Positions 42,088-54,279 of a stretch of 64,000 nucleotides of DNA are shown piece after piece. The notes beneath the pieces are model-generated. The model ran no database searches, had not been told where the DNA came from, and saw only the letters and a list, made by a program, of their open reading frames with translations. The stretch is from Brachypterus glaber (Eukaryota; Arthropoda; Insecta; Coleoptera; Kateretidae): positions 72,859,808-72,923,807 of the forward strand of contig OY294046.1 of assembly GCA_958510825.1 (NCBI GenBank), written 5' to 3'. The first letter of the stretch is position 1, and each line of letters starts with the position of its first letter. The position numbers and the translations under genes were made by a program.

Positions 42088-42820
42088 CAGCCTGTTCCAG
42101 AACTCGCGTACCGAAATTTAAGAGGTGATTCTACATCCAAAAATATGAAAAAAAGTTTCTATAAAGGTTGGTCCGGAAATGAGCCCTAAGGGAGCTACGG
42201 CCCTTCGAAGATGACGTATTGAATGGGGAACAAAAAAAAGCACCAATAAAATTTTAATACTGCAGGGTGATTCTTCATTTAAAACTGAGCAAAAAAGTAT
42301 TATACACCAAAACACCTAAATTTAATATTAAAGGAGTAATAGCCTTTTAAAAAGTAACGTTTTTGGTGGCACAAAATGTTACTTCCTCTTAATTGCATTT
42401 TTTTTTTGATAACGGTTGCTCCTACAGTGTTACACTATATGATATTTTATATGTATTTTTACTCTAGAAATCTATATTTTTTACAGCAAATCCAAAAAAC
42501 ATACACATAGAAAAGTTTGGGGCAAAAATGTTTTAAGCCTCATATATTTTGTCCGTCTGGGCACGCCTCTGGATAAATTAAAAAAATAAATTAACATAAA
42601 CTTATTGCCCTTATTAATACTAGTATACATGCAAAAGCTCACCGCTCTAGCTTAAACGGTACCCGAGTTATTAATTAAAAACCTTATTTTTATTACAATT
42701 TTAAAGGGCCCTAGATCCCTTAGGGCTCATTTCCGGACCAACCTTTATAGGAACTTTTTTTATATTTTTGGAACTAGAATCACCTCTTAAATTTTGGCAT
42801 GCCAGTTATGGATCACCCTG
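42088..42820 (+). mobile_element. MITE (GGGTGATC ends), copy 2
   Basis: It starts CAGCCTGTTCCAGAACTCGC and ends ATGGATCACCCTG, with TA outside (42086-42087, 42821-42822). The bulk matches 21807-22653 without the 124-bp insert. The left terminal 20 bp have diverged from the right end. Confidence 0.75.
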
Positions 42821-42874
42821 TATTATCTACCGTTGTCAAGGCTTGTTTACCTGGGCAACTAATAAAATCAGTGA

Positions 42875-42935
42875 ACTCATTTATTATTGACCGTTGTTAA
42901 GCATTGTTTATTGACGACGGTCAATAATGAAAAGT
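42875..42935. repeat. Short hairpin
   Basis: CATTTATTATTGACCGTTGT and ACGACGGTCAATAATG are complementary around a TTAAGCATTGTTT loop. Confidence 0.55.
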
Positions 42936-43059
42936 TTTTAAGACAACTACTAACTTTTTTCAACTTATTTGTCAAACTGACTGCTATGTCAAAATAATTT
43001 TTAAACTTTATTTTTAACTGATATTTGGAGTTACTAGCTCTAGGTAGTAGAAAAAATAG

Positions 43060-43184
43060 TATATGCACCACGTATGCAAACTGTCTTAAGTGTTCTCGAG
43101 TGATTTTTTGCCTCGACTCAGAAAAAAACTTCAGTCTCGAACACTAAAGACTTAAGTTCGCATAGTAGGTGCATAATGTAGGTA
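43060..43184. repeat. Foldback hairpin, about 125 bp
   Basis: ATGCACCACGTATGCAAACT and TTAAGTGTTCTCGAG on the left pair with CTCGAACACTAAAGACTTAA and CGCATAGTAGGTGCAT on the right. Confidence 0.6.
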
Positions 43185-43199
43185 CTATAATAATACACC

Positions 43200-44190
43200 G
43201 TACTTTCAACAACCTTTAAAACCCCAGAATAACAATTTTCAAACTACCCCCGCCCCTCGAGGGTTGGAGTTAGATTTTTTTTTCATTTTAAGCAACCTTA
43301 AAAACTTCAATATACCAATTTTCACGAAAACCACCTTGTGCCCCTCAAGGGGTGGAGTTAGAAAAAAATTATTATCAGATTCAGTTTCGTCAACCCCAAA
43401 AACCCCTATATGCCCCTGAAGGAAGGTGATTTAAAAAAAAATATTTTAAGATTTAGTTTCAGCAACCTTAAAAATCCCAATATACCAATATTCACGAAAA
43501 CTACCTTGCGCCCTTCAGGGGGTGGATTTAGAAAAAAAAATATTTTAAGATTCAGTTTTATCGACATCAAGAACCCCAATATATCAATTTTCAAGGGTGG
43601 AGTTGGATTTTTTTTATTATCAGTTTCATTTTTAGCAACCTTAAAAACCCCAATATACCAATTTTCACGAAAACTACCCTGCGGCCCCTCAAGGGGTGGA
43701 GTTAGAATTTTTTTTTATTATCAGATTCACTTTCAGCAACCTTAAAAACCCCTATATATGAATTTTTACCAAAACTACCACCCGTCCGGGCGCGCCCCAG
43801 CGGGGGGTGGAATTAGAAAAAAATTATTTTCAGATTCAGTTTCGTTAACCACAAAAACCCCTATATACCCCTGAAGGGCGGTGATAAAAAAAATATTTTA
43901 AGATTTAGTTTCAGCAACCTCAAAAACCCCAATATACCAATTTTCATAGAAACAACCTGCGCCCCTCAAGAGGTGGAGTTAGAATTGTTTTATTATATAA
44001 AATTATTATTATTATTTATACTTTCAGCAACCTCAAAAACCAAAATTTACGAATTTTCACGAAAACTACCCCCCGCCCCTCAAGGGGTGGAATTAGAAAA
44101 ATTTTATTATCAGATTCAGTTTCGTCAACCTCAAAAACCCCTATATACCAGTTTGACGAAAATATTGAAAACTTTTAAAAATATTTAAAT
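43200..44190 (+). repeat. Tandem array, about 11 units of 80-105 bp
   Basis: Each unit runs through AACCTCAAAAACCCCAATAT, ACCAATTTTCACGAAAACTA, CCCCTCAAGGGGTGGAGTTA and an A/T run, then CAGATTCAGTTTC. CCCCTCAAGGGG is itself palindromic. Open frames on both strands are repeat translations. The same unit occurs once at 7800-7850 and about four times at 50090-50460 (inverse). Confidence 0.85.
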
Positions 44191-44735
44191 TACATTACAC
44201 CCCCTCACACCCCATAGTAATACATATAAAATTTATTAATTCCTAAATATTTGAAAACATTGTGTACTTTTATATGGACATGAAATATTTTTATTGTGTG
44301 CATATAAAATGTATCCTGTCAACGTCTTCATCAAAAATGCATCAGTCCACTTTCAGTTGGAGATAGAAAAAGCATAAAACAAGCCGTGGACAAATATAAT
44401 TTAGGTTTTGTGGATTTATAACTGGCGAGTTTTACAATCGACGTTAACATTTAACGAGGATGTGGCCAGGAGGGGACGCGCCGCGACGTTTACAACGACT
44501 TTTACATAATTTAGTTTATTTTCCTCATGAACACACAAAAAAATATATCTACAAGTGGCCGATTTATTAACCACAAATGTGCTTAATTTCAAATGAAAAA
44601 TAGTAAAGATAGAGTTACCGAATCATCAATAACTCTTTTAATGACTGGGCAAACCATCCATACAGTTAGGACTTTAACCCTTTGGGACCCTATTTTATTT
44701 TTTTTGTATCAACTTTTTTCAGTTATAACTGGTTA

Positions 44736-44887
44736 GGGAACGTTCAAGTATTACGTAACGCAAATTTTGATCATTTTGAACCCCCACCCCCCCTGTAACG
44801 CTATTTTCCTATACCATTAACATGGGCGTAATACTCCAAAATGACCCCTACCCCCCTAGGAGCGTTACTTAATACTTGAACGGTCCC
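44736..44887. mobile_element. 152-bp Harbinger-like MITE, complete
   Basis: GGGAACGTTCAAGTATTACG and TTAATACTTGAACGGTCCC are inverted ends. TTA flanks both sides (44733-44735, 44888-44890), the 3-bp target of PIF/Harbinger elements. C-rich tracts mark the interior. Partial relatives: 2296-2403, 22734-22840, 53598-53710. Confidence 0.8.
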
Positions 44888-45001
44888 TTATTGGCATTGT
44901 GTTAGAAAGGGGAGAGTGCCATTTGCGCAGATTGAGCGTGAACAAATTGTGCCGACACGCGGTATATAACAATTATACATTTTATTTAAAATAATAAATA
45001 T

Positions 45002-45598
45002 TTTTTTGCACGACCAAGACTAAAACCTAATTTTACGCTTTCATTTTCGGGACTAAACTTGCCGTTTTTCTCCCTAGGGAATAAAAATCACGGCAACCTT
45101 GATAATATTAAAATATTATACTTACTATGTGCTTTGCTGGTTCAAAAATTAGGTTTGGTGGTGTTTTGTAATAAATTAGCGATTCAAACCAATTTATTTG
45201 ATTTTAACAAAGAAAACCTTTAAAAATAACATTGTTATAACAATTTATACATAACTTAAAATTTATCATCTTCGTCCATTTTTTTTGACGTTTGTGTCAA
45301 TCATATTGAAAAACAATTGAAATCGCGATAGCCATGAAACTGACTTTTCGCAATTTACGACATCTTGATTAAATTACGAAAATAAAACAACCGATTTTAG
45401 ACGCGTGGTTTTTAATTTTAATTTTATCTACCTACCTAAATTATGTTTGGTCCTGCAAAAAATAGTGTATATACCTCAGGACTAAACTTGGCTGTTTTAG
45501 TCCCTTGGATTTCTGTTTCCCTCGCTCGCTACGCTCGCTCAGGAAACACTAATTCAGCGGGACTAAAACAGCCAGTTTAGTCCCTTGGTATATAAAGA
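45002..45598 (+). repeat. Dispersed repeat R3, copy 2
   Basis: Near-identical to 6183-6728, with an extra stretch GGACTAAACTTGGCTGTTTT before the CTCGCTCGCTACGCTCGC core. That stretch makes the inverted pair around the core complete in this copy. Confidence 0.75.
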
Positions 45599-45604
45599 AC
45601 TATT

Positions 45605-45915
45605 ATCCAATACATACAGATATTAAGACAATTACCAGCTTTATTTTAAATAGATAAACTCAATAATACCCCACGCGTGGCTTTTACTTTATTGAGTGGA
45701 TAATTATTTATTTTACCCACTCAACTGTCACTTGTCAAATTATTTTCTTGTAAATGTAATTAAAATTTTTAATAAAAATATGAATTCCTAAGCTATTTAT
45801 TGAATAAAACCTTGTATGGTACTCATGGGTAAACCGATATTGCCCTCTCGAAAATTAACCTGCTTGGCTGACGCCTCGTGGGCAATATCTTACTTTACCC
45901 ACTGGTACCATAAAT
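45605..45915 (-). repeat. Dispersed repeat R4, copy 2
   Basis: Inverse copy of 7985-8330, from CCAATACATACAGAT to CCATAAATAACTATT, abutting R3. Confidence 0.75.
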
Positions 45916-46985
45916 AACTATTAAATTTTTAATAATTATTATCGGAAGGGGGTTTCCACCCACTGGACCCTTCCTTGCATTATATTACATTGTAAAGTAA
46001 GAGAATTATTAAGTTTAAAATAAACATGGCGTTATGTAAAACAGGGTCCTAAATTTGGACTCTACGAGGATAGTTATCATCCTAAAGGAGAACTTTAGGA
46101 GGATGAAGGTAGACAAGATATAAATTGCGAAACATAACTAGAGTATATTAATCAATGGTCACCTCGGACGTAATTTCTGGCAGGGTCAGTCTGCAACGGC
46201 TGTAAATAAGTTGGGTGGGTGGTTGCATAGTCCAGAGGGTGAACTTGTATTACCGCTATTAATTTTCGTGCCGGGGGATTTGTTCAACACTCATATACCA
46301 CGGAGCTCGTTTTAATTGTGTTTTATAAACGACCATAAGGTTATGCTAATATTTAAAATACTTTACTACAACATACATAGAGAATTAAGGATGTATTTTT
46401 TATTTTATGAAGGAATAGTAATTATATACCAAGGTAGAGAAGACATTTTTTATAGCCGACCGTATTAAATCCCAAGCTGCGTAGCAGCGAGGGATTTAAG
46501 AGTGCAAAGCTATAATAGTATTAGTTTTTTCACTTCTGGCACTATTTAACTATTTTTGTTCAAATAATAAAATAAATTATTAACAAAAATGATATTTCTT
46601 GAAATTTTCATAAAAATCAAGTAGCCTTGATCAATGACATTTGCTCAAATAAACACTTTGAACTGACATTTAAAAATTTAGTTTTTTTTTATTTTTTTTT
46701 TTTCATAATATTTAGCTAATTATGGATTTTATTAATTGGTAATTGGTCAAAAATACTTCTTATATATTTCTAATAATTTGGCTAAAATACAATGTTAGAG
46801 ACCGCATCTTGATCTCTGTTGAAGTTCCTATATGTGAACGATACAAGGGTGAAGGGGTAAAAGGGCTCTTAAGACATTGTATATTGAGTTTATTCGCACT
46901 AACAAAATTAACCATCTTTCCTTTAATTAACAACTAACAAATTTGAGAGGAATAGAAAAGAAGGCATGTCCAATTAGTTAGTTTT
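45916..46985. other. Non-coding; nothing recognised
   Basis: AATCCCAAGCTGCGTAGCAG followed by CGAGGGATTT near 46470-46500 forms a small inverted pair. No gene, and no bounded repeat. Confidence 0.35.
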
Positions 46986-46992
46986 CGAACGG

Positions 46993-47075
46993 GCGTCTCG
47001 GTAGCCTCAGTTGGTAGAGTACCAGGTCGGAAACCGTGGGGACTCTGGTTCGAATCCAGACTGAGACCTGACTTT
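46993..47075 (+). repeat. tRNA-like SINE head or tRNA pseudogene
   Basis: GTCTCGG pairs with CTGAGAC as a 7-bp acceptor-like stem. The A-box-like TAGCCTCAGTTGGTAGAG and B box GGTTCGAATCC are present, and the T arm TCTGG/CCAGA is perfect. The D arm has an extra base and no 5-bp anticodon stem can be formed, so it is not a functional tRNA. TTTTTTT follows, a pol III stop. Confidence 0.6.
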
Positions 47076-47949
47076 TTTTCTAATTTTCTCTTCTGTCCGA
47101 TATGCCACTAATATTTTCTTACATAATGTATTACGGACATCAAAAATACTTCTTATATATTAATTGTTAATAATTATAATTAATTATATTTAATAAAAAA
47201 AAAAGTTATTTTAAGCGATTTTCTTGGGCTTAACTAATAAAAATTGCACAAAGAACTGAAACATTTAAAGTTCCAGAAATCAATTGTTTCTAAAATTTAC
47301 TCCTACTAGGAGAAAAAAAATTATTATTGCTCTAGGTGAAGAAAATTGATTTCACAGTCTGAACACATGATAAATAATGGTATATTCTAAAGTGAAAAAA
47401 ATAATTTATTATCCTTTTGGAGCTAGATTCTTAGATTTGGGCTAAAGTCACCCTTTACATTTATTTGATTAATATTTTTATTCACGGCCGTGATTAATGG
47501 GCCTATTAATCACGGGTCTGTAAAAATAAACCGTTTAAAATTTAAAACGACCGTGGATAAAGTATAGAATTCTACTCGCGTATAATAGCTATTAATCATT
47601 CGGGTGATTAGGTCACTATTATTTACTAATTATTTCCAAGTTTAAATATATCGTGGGCTTACAGCCAAAAGGCACTAAGTAAATTTAGTTGAATCAAACT
47701 ACTGAATTTTTTTAATGAACAAATAGGACATCATTATGCGATTTGCAGTAGTTCTGTTTTACAAAAATAATTATTACAAAAAGAACAAAATAAAAATGAA
47801 AGTTAAAGAAAATATCTCAAAACCATGTTGGACAAGTTCGTATTTCGTAAAAGGAGGTTAAATTTTTTGGTTTATATTTTTATTATTTACAATAGAAGAA
47901 ACATTTAAAAACCACATAAAAGAAAATAAAAATTAACAAAAAATTACAC
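47076..47949. other. Non-coding; nothing recognised
   Basis: CACGGCCGTGATTAATGGGC and CCTATTAATCACGGGTC near 47484-47517 are a short inverted pair. No gene. Confidence 0.35.
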
Positions 47950-48290
47950 AATAGTTATTTATGGTGGCTAAAGTAAGATATTGCCCATGAGGAAATTAAC
48001 CTGCGAGGCGTCAGCCAAGCAGGTTCATTTTCGAGAGGGCAATATCGGTTTACCCATGAGTGCCATATAAGGTTTTATCCAATAAATAGCTTAGGAATTC
48101 ATATTTTTATTAAAAATTTTAATGACATTTACAAGAAAATAATTTGACAAGTGACAGTTGAGTGGGTAAAATAAATAATTATCCACTCAATAAAGTAAAA
48201 GCCACACGGGAGTTATTATTGAGTTTATCTATTTAAAATAAAGCTGGTAATTGTCTTATTATCTGTATGTATTGGATAAAAAATGTTATT
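47950..48290 (+). repeat. Dispersed repeat R4, copy 3
   Basis: Same strand as 7985-8330, with the hairpin pair GATATTGCCCATGAG and CGAGAGGGCAATATC retained. Confidence 0.75.
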
Positions 48291-48488
48291 GTCGTTTTTT
48301 TTAGTAAACAAAAATACCAATAATACTTTTTCTTATATAACCCTAAATATAGTTGAAATAGTTATTTCATAATTAAGTATTAGTATTGAAAGCTTGTTTA
48401 TAAGTATGTATTATTACCTTTAACCAAATCATTTGTTAGTAAATAGTTTACTATCTTTAAAAGTTTTCGAGAAAATTCTATATCTAGA

Positions 48489-49152
48489 ATAGTATATTCT
48501 ATAACGAGTATGGAATAGACGCGCGAGCGCGGAATGACTATTCCATACTTGTTGTAGACTATATTTTTTCTTCGACTGCAAATATGAAACACTGTATGGC
48601 TTTAAACTGCGGACAAGGTTAAAAGCAATGTTTTTTGTGACTCGACATTGTAAATGCAACAAAACACATATTTTTAAATAAAGCACTTAATGTTATTTAA
48701 TAATTTTATCAAATCAGTACTTAAAAATAATTTTTATTTAGTTTTAGCACATATTTACGAATTATAATGCAAAAATTGAAGGTTATGTCAGATTGTTGTG
48801 ACAGATATCAGGTTTAAATATTTAACAATAGATGGAGCAGTTTTAATTTTTTGAACTAAATTGATAAAAAACTGGTCAAATATTAAGAAAAACTAATAAA
48901 CTTTATGTAATTTTAACGCAAAACTTTAAATTGCATTAAACTATTCAATGTTTCATGGTAAAATATATATATTTTTGCTAATTTTGCTACAGTTTTCTTT
49001 ACTTTTATAAACAAGAGATGGCACTGCATGTGCTTATTCTAACACTTGATACGGAATATCCATACCGTATCTAGAGCTAGAATGGATTCATTCTGTGTTT
49101 GAAAAGTGTGTGTATTTGCTTACATTCTAAAGCAGTCGTGGAAAAAATAATT
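48489..49152 (+). repeat. Dispersed repeat R6, copy 2
   Basis: Matches 39437-40136 and lacks the 37-bp stretch. The overlapping minus-strand frames (48398-48686) are not supported. Confidence 0.75.
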
Positions 49153-49789
49153 TATTATCGAAAAAACCTGGAATAGCATCTTTCAAAACTATTGTTGGTT
49201 GTTTTTTTTGCAAACCTTACTCAGACTGTAAACGAATAATTTCTTATTGTATTTAAGTATGTAAATTATTCGTCAAACTAAGTAAACCTGTCTGTATTTC
49301 ATCGATTTTCTTCGTCGATTTCCATCAAAACTTTTCGTTTGGACTGAAAACAAATCACGAATTCCCAGCCTTCAAAAAAAAAAGAAGCGAAACAGAAGAA
49401 AGTGTAGTTAACACGAAAGTTTTATAATATGCCTCCGGTCATCCGACTGGACGTGCTTTGTTTTTAATACTCCGCACGTCCGGCTATGTAATATATGGCG
49501 TTCACATTTACCCCGGCATATATCTCATACATGTATTTCATTTTCTGTACAGAAAATGGAATAGCGCACTATGGGTTTTGTTTATTAACTAAATGCAAAC
49601 ATTTAAGACAATGAAGTCTCAAACATTTTGACAAAAAAATTGTTTAGCTAAAATAAAATTTTGAGCTCCAAATTTTTATTCTTAAATGTTTTTATGTTAA
49701 AAAATTGTTAAGCTTTTAAAGAAGTATGTTTTAAAGGTTTAAAAACCTTATCTATTTAGTCGTTTCCTTTTACTTTTGTTTCATATAGG

Positions 49790-50460
49790 TTCTGTTTTGC
49801 TTTCCCAATGTGAAAAATTTTAAGCTTTTGGGAAAGCCTTGTATAAAAGTTCAAAAAATTTCAATTTTTTTTTGCGTATTTTTGCGTTTTATGACGTTTT
49901 ATGTCGATATAAATCAATTTCGTGCAAAAAAATAGTTCGGTCGGTCGATCTGTCGGTCGGTCGATTGGTCGGTCGGTCGGTCGTTCTTTCTGTCCGGGAA
50001 ATTTTGTGTACACGATAACTTAAGCACGCTTTAAACCAGAGACTTAAAATTTGGCATACAGGTATGTTCTGTTCTTAATCTGAAATTTCTCCAATGGGGT
50101 GGGGGGTAGTTTTCGTGAAAATTGTTATATAGGGGTTTTGAGGTTGCTGAAAGTAAATCTGATAACGAAAAAATTTCAACTCCACCCCCTGAGGGGCGGG
50201 GGGTAATTTTCTTGAAAATTTGTATATTGGGGTTTTTGAGGTTGCTGAAAGTGAATTTGATAATAAAAAATTCTAACTCCACCTCCTGAGGGGCGGAGGG
50301 CAGTTTTCTTGAAAATTGATATATTGGGGTTTTTAAGGTCGCTAAAACTAAATCTTAAAATATATATTTTTTTAAATCCACCCCCTGAGGGGCGGGGAGT
50401 AGTTTTGTGGAAATTCATATATTGGGGTTTTTAAGGTTGCTGAAAGTGAATCTGATAATA
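49790..50460 (+). repeat. CCGGGAAAT family repeat with about four tandem units
   Basis: GGTCGGTCGATCTGTCGGTC and CTGTCCGGGAAATTTTGTGT are followed by TTGGCATACAGGTATGTTCT, then about four GGGGTTTTTGAGGTTGCTGA units, the inverse strand of the array at 43200-44190. Minus-strand frames across it are repeat translations. Confidence 0.75.
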
Positions 50461-50901
50461 ACAAATCAATTTCACGTGCGGAGGTGAAAAATGGGAAAGC
50501 TCTCTTACTGAGCAGTGTATATTATATAAGTATTAGCTTTTATAATCTCTGAATAAAAAATTCCAAACTTGCAAGTGAGATTTTAGAACAATACGGGTGG
50601 ATGGTAATATGAGAAAATAACGGTATTGCATAAAAGCCGTTCTGATGCTGAGTTAACGCTTCTAGACAATACCTTTCAAGGGTCAAGTTGGGATGATTTG
50701 TGGGGTAGCTTTTCGCGTTAGAGAGAGAGCGAGAAGAGGCATCGGCCAGCGCAGCATAGAAAGGCTATAACCGAGCCGGCGCGCTTACACTGTACGAGAA
50801 ATGGACTGTACTGTCCACTTGGAGAAGGGACGATCCCAGGAACTAAAATTTAAAATAAAAATAATCCATAAAAATTTTATCCCTTTTTAAAACTGCCCTA
50901 T

Positions 50902-51020
50902 TGAAAATGACGGGTCTGCGCGGGTATAAATGTTGCATAGACCGGACTTGAACGGGTGAATTTCATCCGCTCAAGTCCGGTTTATGCACCATTTATACCC
51001 GCCCAGACCCGTCATTTTCA
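50902..51020. repeat. Long near-perfect hairpin, 119 bp
   Basis: TGAAAATGACGGGTCTGCGC on the left pairs with its near-complement on the right. Pairing continues through GGGTATAAATG, GCATAGACCGGACTTGA and CGGGTGAA to a loop of a few bases. GC content is well above the surroundings. Confidence 0.75.
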
Positions 51021-51108
51021 GCAGCTAAAAAAGCTTACACTGATTTTGACCTTGTATTTATAAATAGACAGACTAACATCCCTACTCTTAATCTCTCTAC
51101 TACAAGTC

Positions 51109-51340
51109 TACTAGCCAACTAGCATGAGTTCGATTCTCACTGGCGCCGATTTGCCTTTTTCAGTTAATTAAAAATTGTAATTTGGTGAAGGCGTAAGTAA
51201 AGCCGACACTCCCTTTAAAATCTGTTTCGAAAGTCAGTAAAAAAAGCCGGTGGTTCCCTTTACTACTATCCCACACAAGTCCTGGACTTATGCTTAATTA
51301 AGTAGAATAGTACGAGGTTAAAAAACATGTAATGTAATGT
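51109..51340 (+). mobile_element. tRNA-derived SINE, copy 2
   Basis: The head is cut to the B box (GAGTTCGATTCTC) and CACTGGCGCC. The body matches 3760-3955, and the tail is TGTAATG repeats. 5'-truncated. Confidence 0.75.
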
Positions 51341-51926
51341 AATTTCTACTCCATAACATCTCTACTCTACAAAAACCCTACTTCGTATCATCTCTACTCC
51401 ATAACATCACTACTCCCCAAAAACTCTACTCCGAACTATATGGACTCAAAGAGCCACTTGACGTAATTAAAAAAAAATTGTCGGTAGTAATGTCATAGGT
51501 GCATGTTGAATTATCGATAATTTTTTTACTGTATTAAAAAAATATTTTGCTTGGCAATTTCCTTAAGCAAAATATTTTTTTATATACAGTCCTTAAGCTA
51601 AATATTTTTTTATATACATGATTATGAACGGCAAAGTAGAAGAACATATGGTCACGTGAATTGCTTGGGAAAAAATGTTCACTATAGCAACCGTATTTAA
51701 CTATTGACCTTGCTGTCCCAACCAGATATTTTTTTCGTAGATAATATTACTGAACATGTTGTTAATATAATTGTATTAAGTTGTTAATTACATCGGCACT
51801 TAGTGCTACTAAAAGTGCCGATGTATTGAAATCTCCGCCGAAAAGTCAAAATCTTTGACCATGTTTTTTTCACATTACTCAAAGTTTTAGAGTCGAAATC
51901 AGTAAAAAAAAATTGCGTATATTATT

Positions 51927-52040
51927 AATTAAAAACCTTTTGTTTTTAATAACATTTTAAAGGGTCGTAACCGGACCTATTCTAGTTTTTCATATTTTGT
52001 GATGTAGAATTATCCCCTTTATTTAATGCCAAGCGACTGC
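51927..52040. mobile_element. Remnant of the GGGTGATC MITE family
   Basis: ATTATTAATTAAAAACCTTT and a tract with TTTTAAAGGG and GATGTAGAATTA correspond to the right arm of 42088-42820. Confidence 0.5.
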
Positions 52041-52110
52041 AAACGCCATGTTTATTCAAAATTTCCAAACAAAGTTAACCTTTTTATGAGTGTATAAGTT
52101 ATGAAATCTT

Positions 52111-52432
52111 GTATTCTGGGAACGTTCCTATATTCTGGACTACAACATCTTTCCCTGTCCCGCCACCCGGAATATTGACGAGTATTCTGAAGCTGAATAC
52201 CCCCTTCATCCCGGAATTTATATGATGTTCAACCCGCGCCCAGTATTGGTTCATCCTAGCATCCAATAACGCTACCATTCGCCATTCCTGTCAAACTGAA
52301 AAGAAACCGCACAAACGATAAAACATGACATTCCGAAATGGACAACCGGAATCCATAACTCACCCCGGACTCACCCCATCTGAAAAAGATATACCCGGAA
52401 TATAGCTATACACATATACAACGTCCAGAAAC
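52111..52432. mobile_element. Candidate motif-rich element F (ATTCCGGG motif)
   Basis: GTATTCTGGGAACGTT on the left and AACGTCCAGAAAC on the right are loosely inverted. Words such as CCGGAATAT, CCCGGAATTTA and TATTCTGG recur about eight times in both directions. Weaker than elements A-E. Confidence 0.4.
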
Positions 52433-52678
52433 TCATACAAACTTTGGATTTGTTTTATTTAGCCTTAAAAATATATCTCTTTTCCAAATCATAGAATAAG
52501 AAACATTCTTAAACTAAAATAGATTTCCCAGTAAGGGGGTAAAAATAGGGTAAAACTCCTATTTTTAGCGTTTTTTGTCTATAATTAAGGCAATTATTAT
52601 TGTATTTGGTTAATTTAGCACTTATATAACAGATAATTTTAAATTGGTCAAAAAATATTATTAACAACGTTTTCCTAA

Positions 52679-52813
52679 GGGCCACTTGCACCAAATTTTG
52701 GTACGGGATTAACTGGGCTAAACCGAGTTTAAGTTAAAAATGCTGCGTTCTGATTGGTCAGTTGTCAATTTCATCCAAGTTTAAAGTTAAACCATCATTG
52801 GTGCAAGTGGCCC
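52679..52813. mobile_element. 135-bp Harbinger-like MITE
   Basis: GGGCCACTTGCACCAA and TTGGTGCAAGTGGCCC are perfect 16-bp inverted ends. TAA flanks both sides (52676-52678, 52814-52816), a 3-bp PIF/Harbinger-type target. It interrupts the R1 body, which is uninterrupted in the copy at 540-620. Confidence 0.9.
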
Positions 52814-53597
52814 TAAAACGCACAATTCCTCGAATTGGCGTTTAAAGCAGTAAAAGGTTTTTTTAGCATATCTCACATATTTATAACCCGATTTCAAAAA
52901 ATTATATTTTAAATAAAAGCTCTTTATCCAACACCTTTACAGAAACACTTATTTTGAGCACTATTTTAAATGTCAAAAGTGAGTTTTTTCCACTAGTGAC
53001 TAAAAATTTTTTCACCCACTCTTTTACGTACAGCTTTTGATCTCACCCAAAATTAGTTACATACCCTATTAATTAAGTATTATAACTATTCTATAAATAG
53101 AAGCACGTTAACTAAACCATAAAAATTAATAAAATACTGTTTTTATTAAAAATTCTGTCATCACCGCGTCCATTTTGACGTTTGTAAGCAATGTAAAACT
53201 AGCAATTGTTTATTTTTAATAGGCATACTTAGGCCATGGCTACCTATTATTTTAGTATTAAGAAAACTTAATCTTAATATTTTTGACATAATTTTTCGCA
53301 AAATTATAGATTCTTATTTAAAAATAAAAGGTGTTAGATAAAATTAAATTCTCAACTCGTGTATTAAGTGATTTTATCCACTTAATTTTTTTTTTAAATA
53401 GATTTCCCGACGTTACAAATAATAATTTTTAGTCGATACATCTAGAAAATTATATTATATACAGAAATCTAATTGATATATCCAGACCTCTGGCTGTACC
53501 AACCTTTCATCTAGCTTCCTATCCATATTTTTATATCTGTTATGTGGTTTATTATTTGATGGTACATCCAGAAATATGGTTGGCACAGCCAATCTGG

Positions 53598-53710
53598 TTA
53601 GGGGCTGTTCATATATTACGTAACGCTCTTAGGGAGGGAGGTATCACCGAAAACATGACAGTTTATGATAGGGGGAGTGGTCTAGAAAAATGTTAAGTAA
53701 CGGGCGTTGA
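53598..53710. mobile_element. Harbinger-like MITE remnant
   Basis: TTA then GGGGCTGTTCATATATTACG, matching 22734-22840. The right end is degenerate (AATGTTAAGTAACGGGCG). Confidence 0.5.
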
Positions 53711-53885
53711 TTTGAGCGAATGATTACCAGAAATTGAAGAAACAGAGAGATTTATAATACCGTTTGTCGACATGAAAAAACACTTAACTTGTCAGTGGAC
53801 AAATTTATAATATTTTGTTTTTTTGCAACTTTTCTAGTATTTAATTTAATAAGAGAATCGATAAAAATGTGTCCTTCGAGTAGGT

Positions 53886-54050
53886 ATTACATCGGCTCTT
53901 AGTGCTACTAAGAGTGCTGATGTATTGAAATCTTCGCCGAAAAGTCAAAATCTTTGACCACGTCTTTTTCACATTTCTCGACGTTTTAGACCATTCTGAG
54001 TCGAAATCCCGATTTCAAAAAAATATATTTTAAATAGAAGCTCTTTTTAA
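53886..54050 (+). repeat. R1 repeat, internally deleted copy
   Basis: The hairpin ACATCGGCTCTTAGTGCTAC and the TTCGCCGAAAAGTC block are joined directly to CGATTTCAAAAAAATATA, the distal end of the long copies. The central few hundred bp are missing. Confidence 0.7.
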
Positions 54051-54279
54051 GCCCTATAAAAAATGTTATATACAGTTTTTTGCTAGAATATAGTTTTAAA
54101 GATACAGAATTTAAAATCAAACAAAACACCTAGTTTGAAATTTTCAAACTAGATGGCTCTAGTGTACAATAGTGCCGATGTTTTGACAGGGTGCTTGCAA
54201 CGTTTCATCTAGTTTAATAAATATTTATTATTTATAGACTTTATAACGTCTTGCATTATATATTTTTTTATTTATTTAT

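Larger units (their letters stand above)
51788..52960 (+). repeat. R1 repeat, copy split by nested insertions
   Basis: The hairpin end ACATCGGCACTTAGTGCTAC is at 51790, and the match runs to about 51915. The R1 body resumes at about 52527 (GTAAGGGGGTAAAAATAGGG) and ends near TATAACCCGATTTC at 52873-52890. In between lie a MITE remnant (51927-52040) and candidate element F (52111-52432). A Harbinger-like MITE sits in the body at 52679-52813. Confidence 0.7.

Noticed and set aside
43410..44188. Open frames with NPNISIF-type repeats
   Set aside because: They are translations of the tandem array and are interrupted in other copies of the same unit.
46993..47075. Functional tRNA gene
   Set aside because: The D arm has an extra base and no 5-bp anticodon stem forms, although the acceptor stem and T arm are good.
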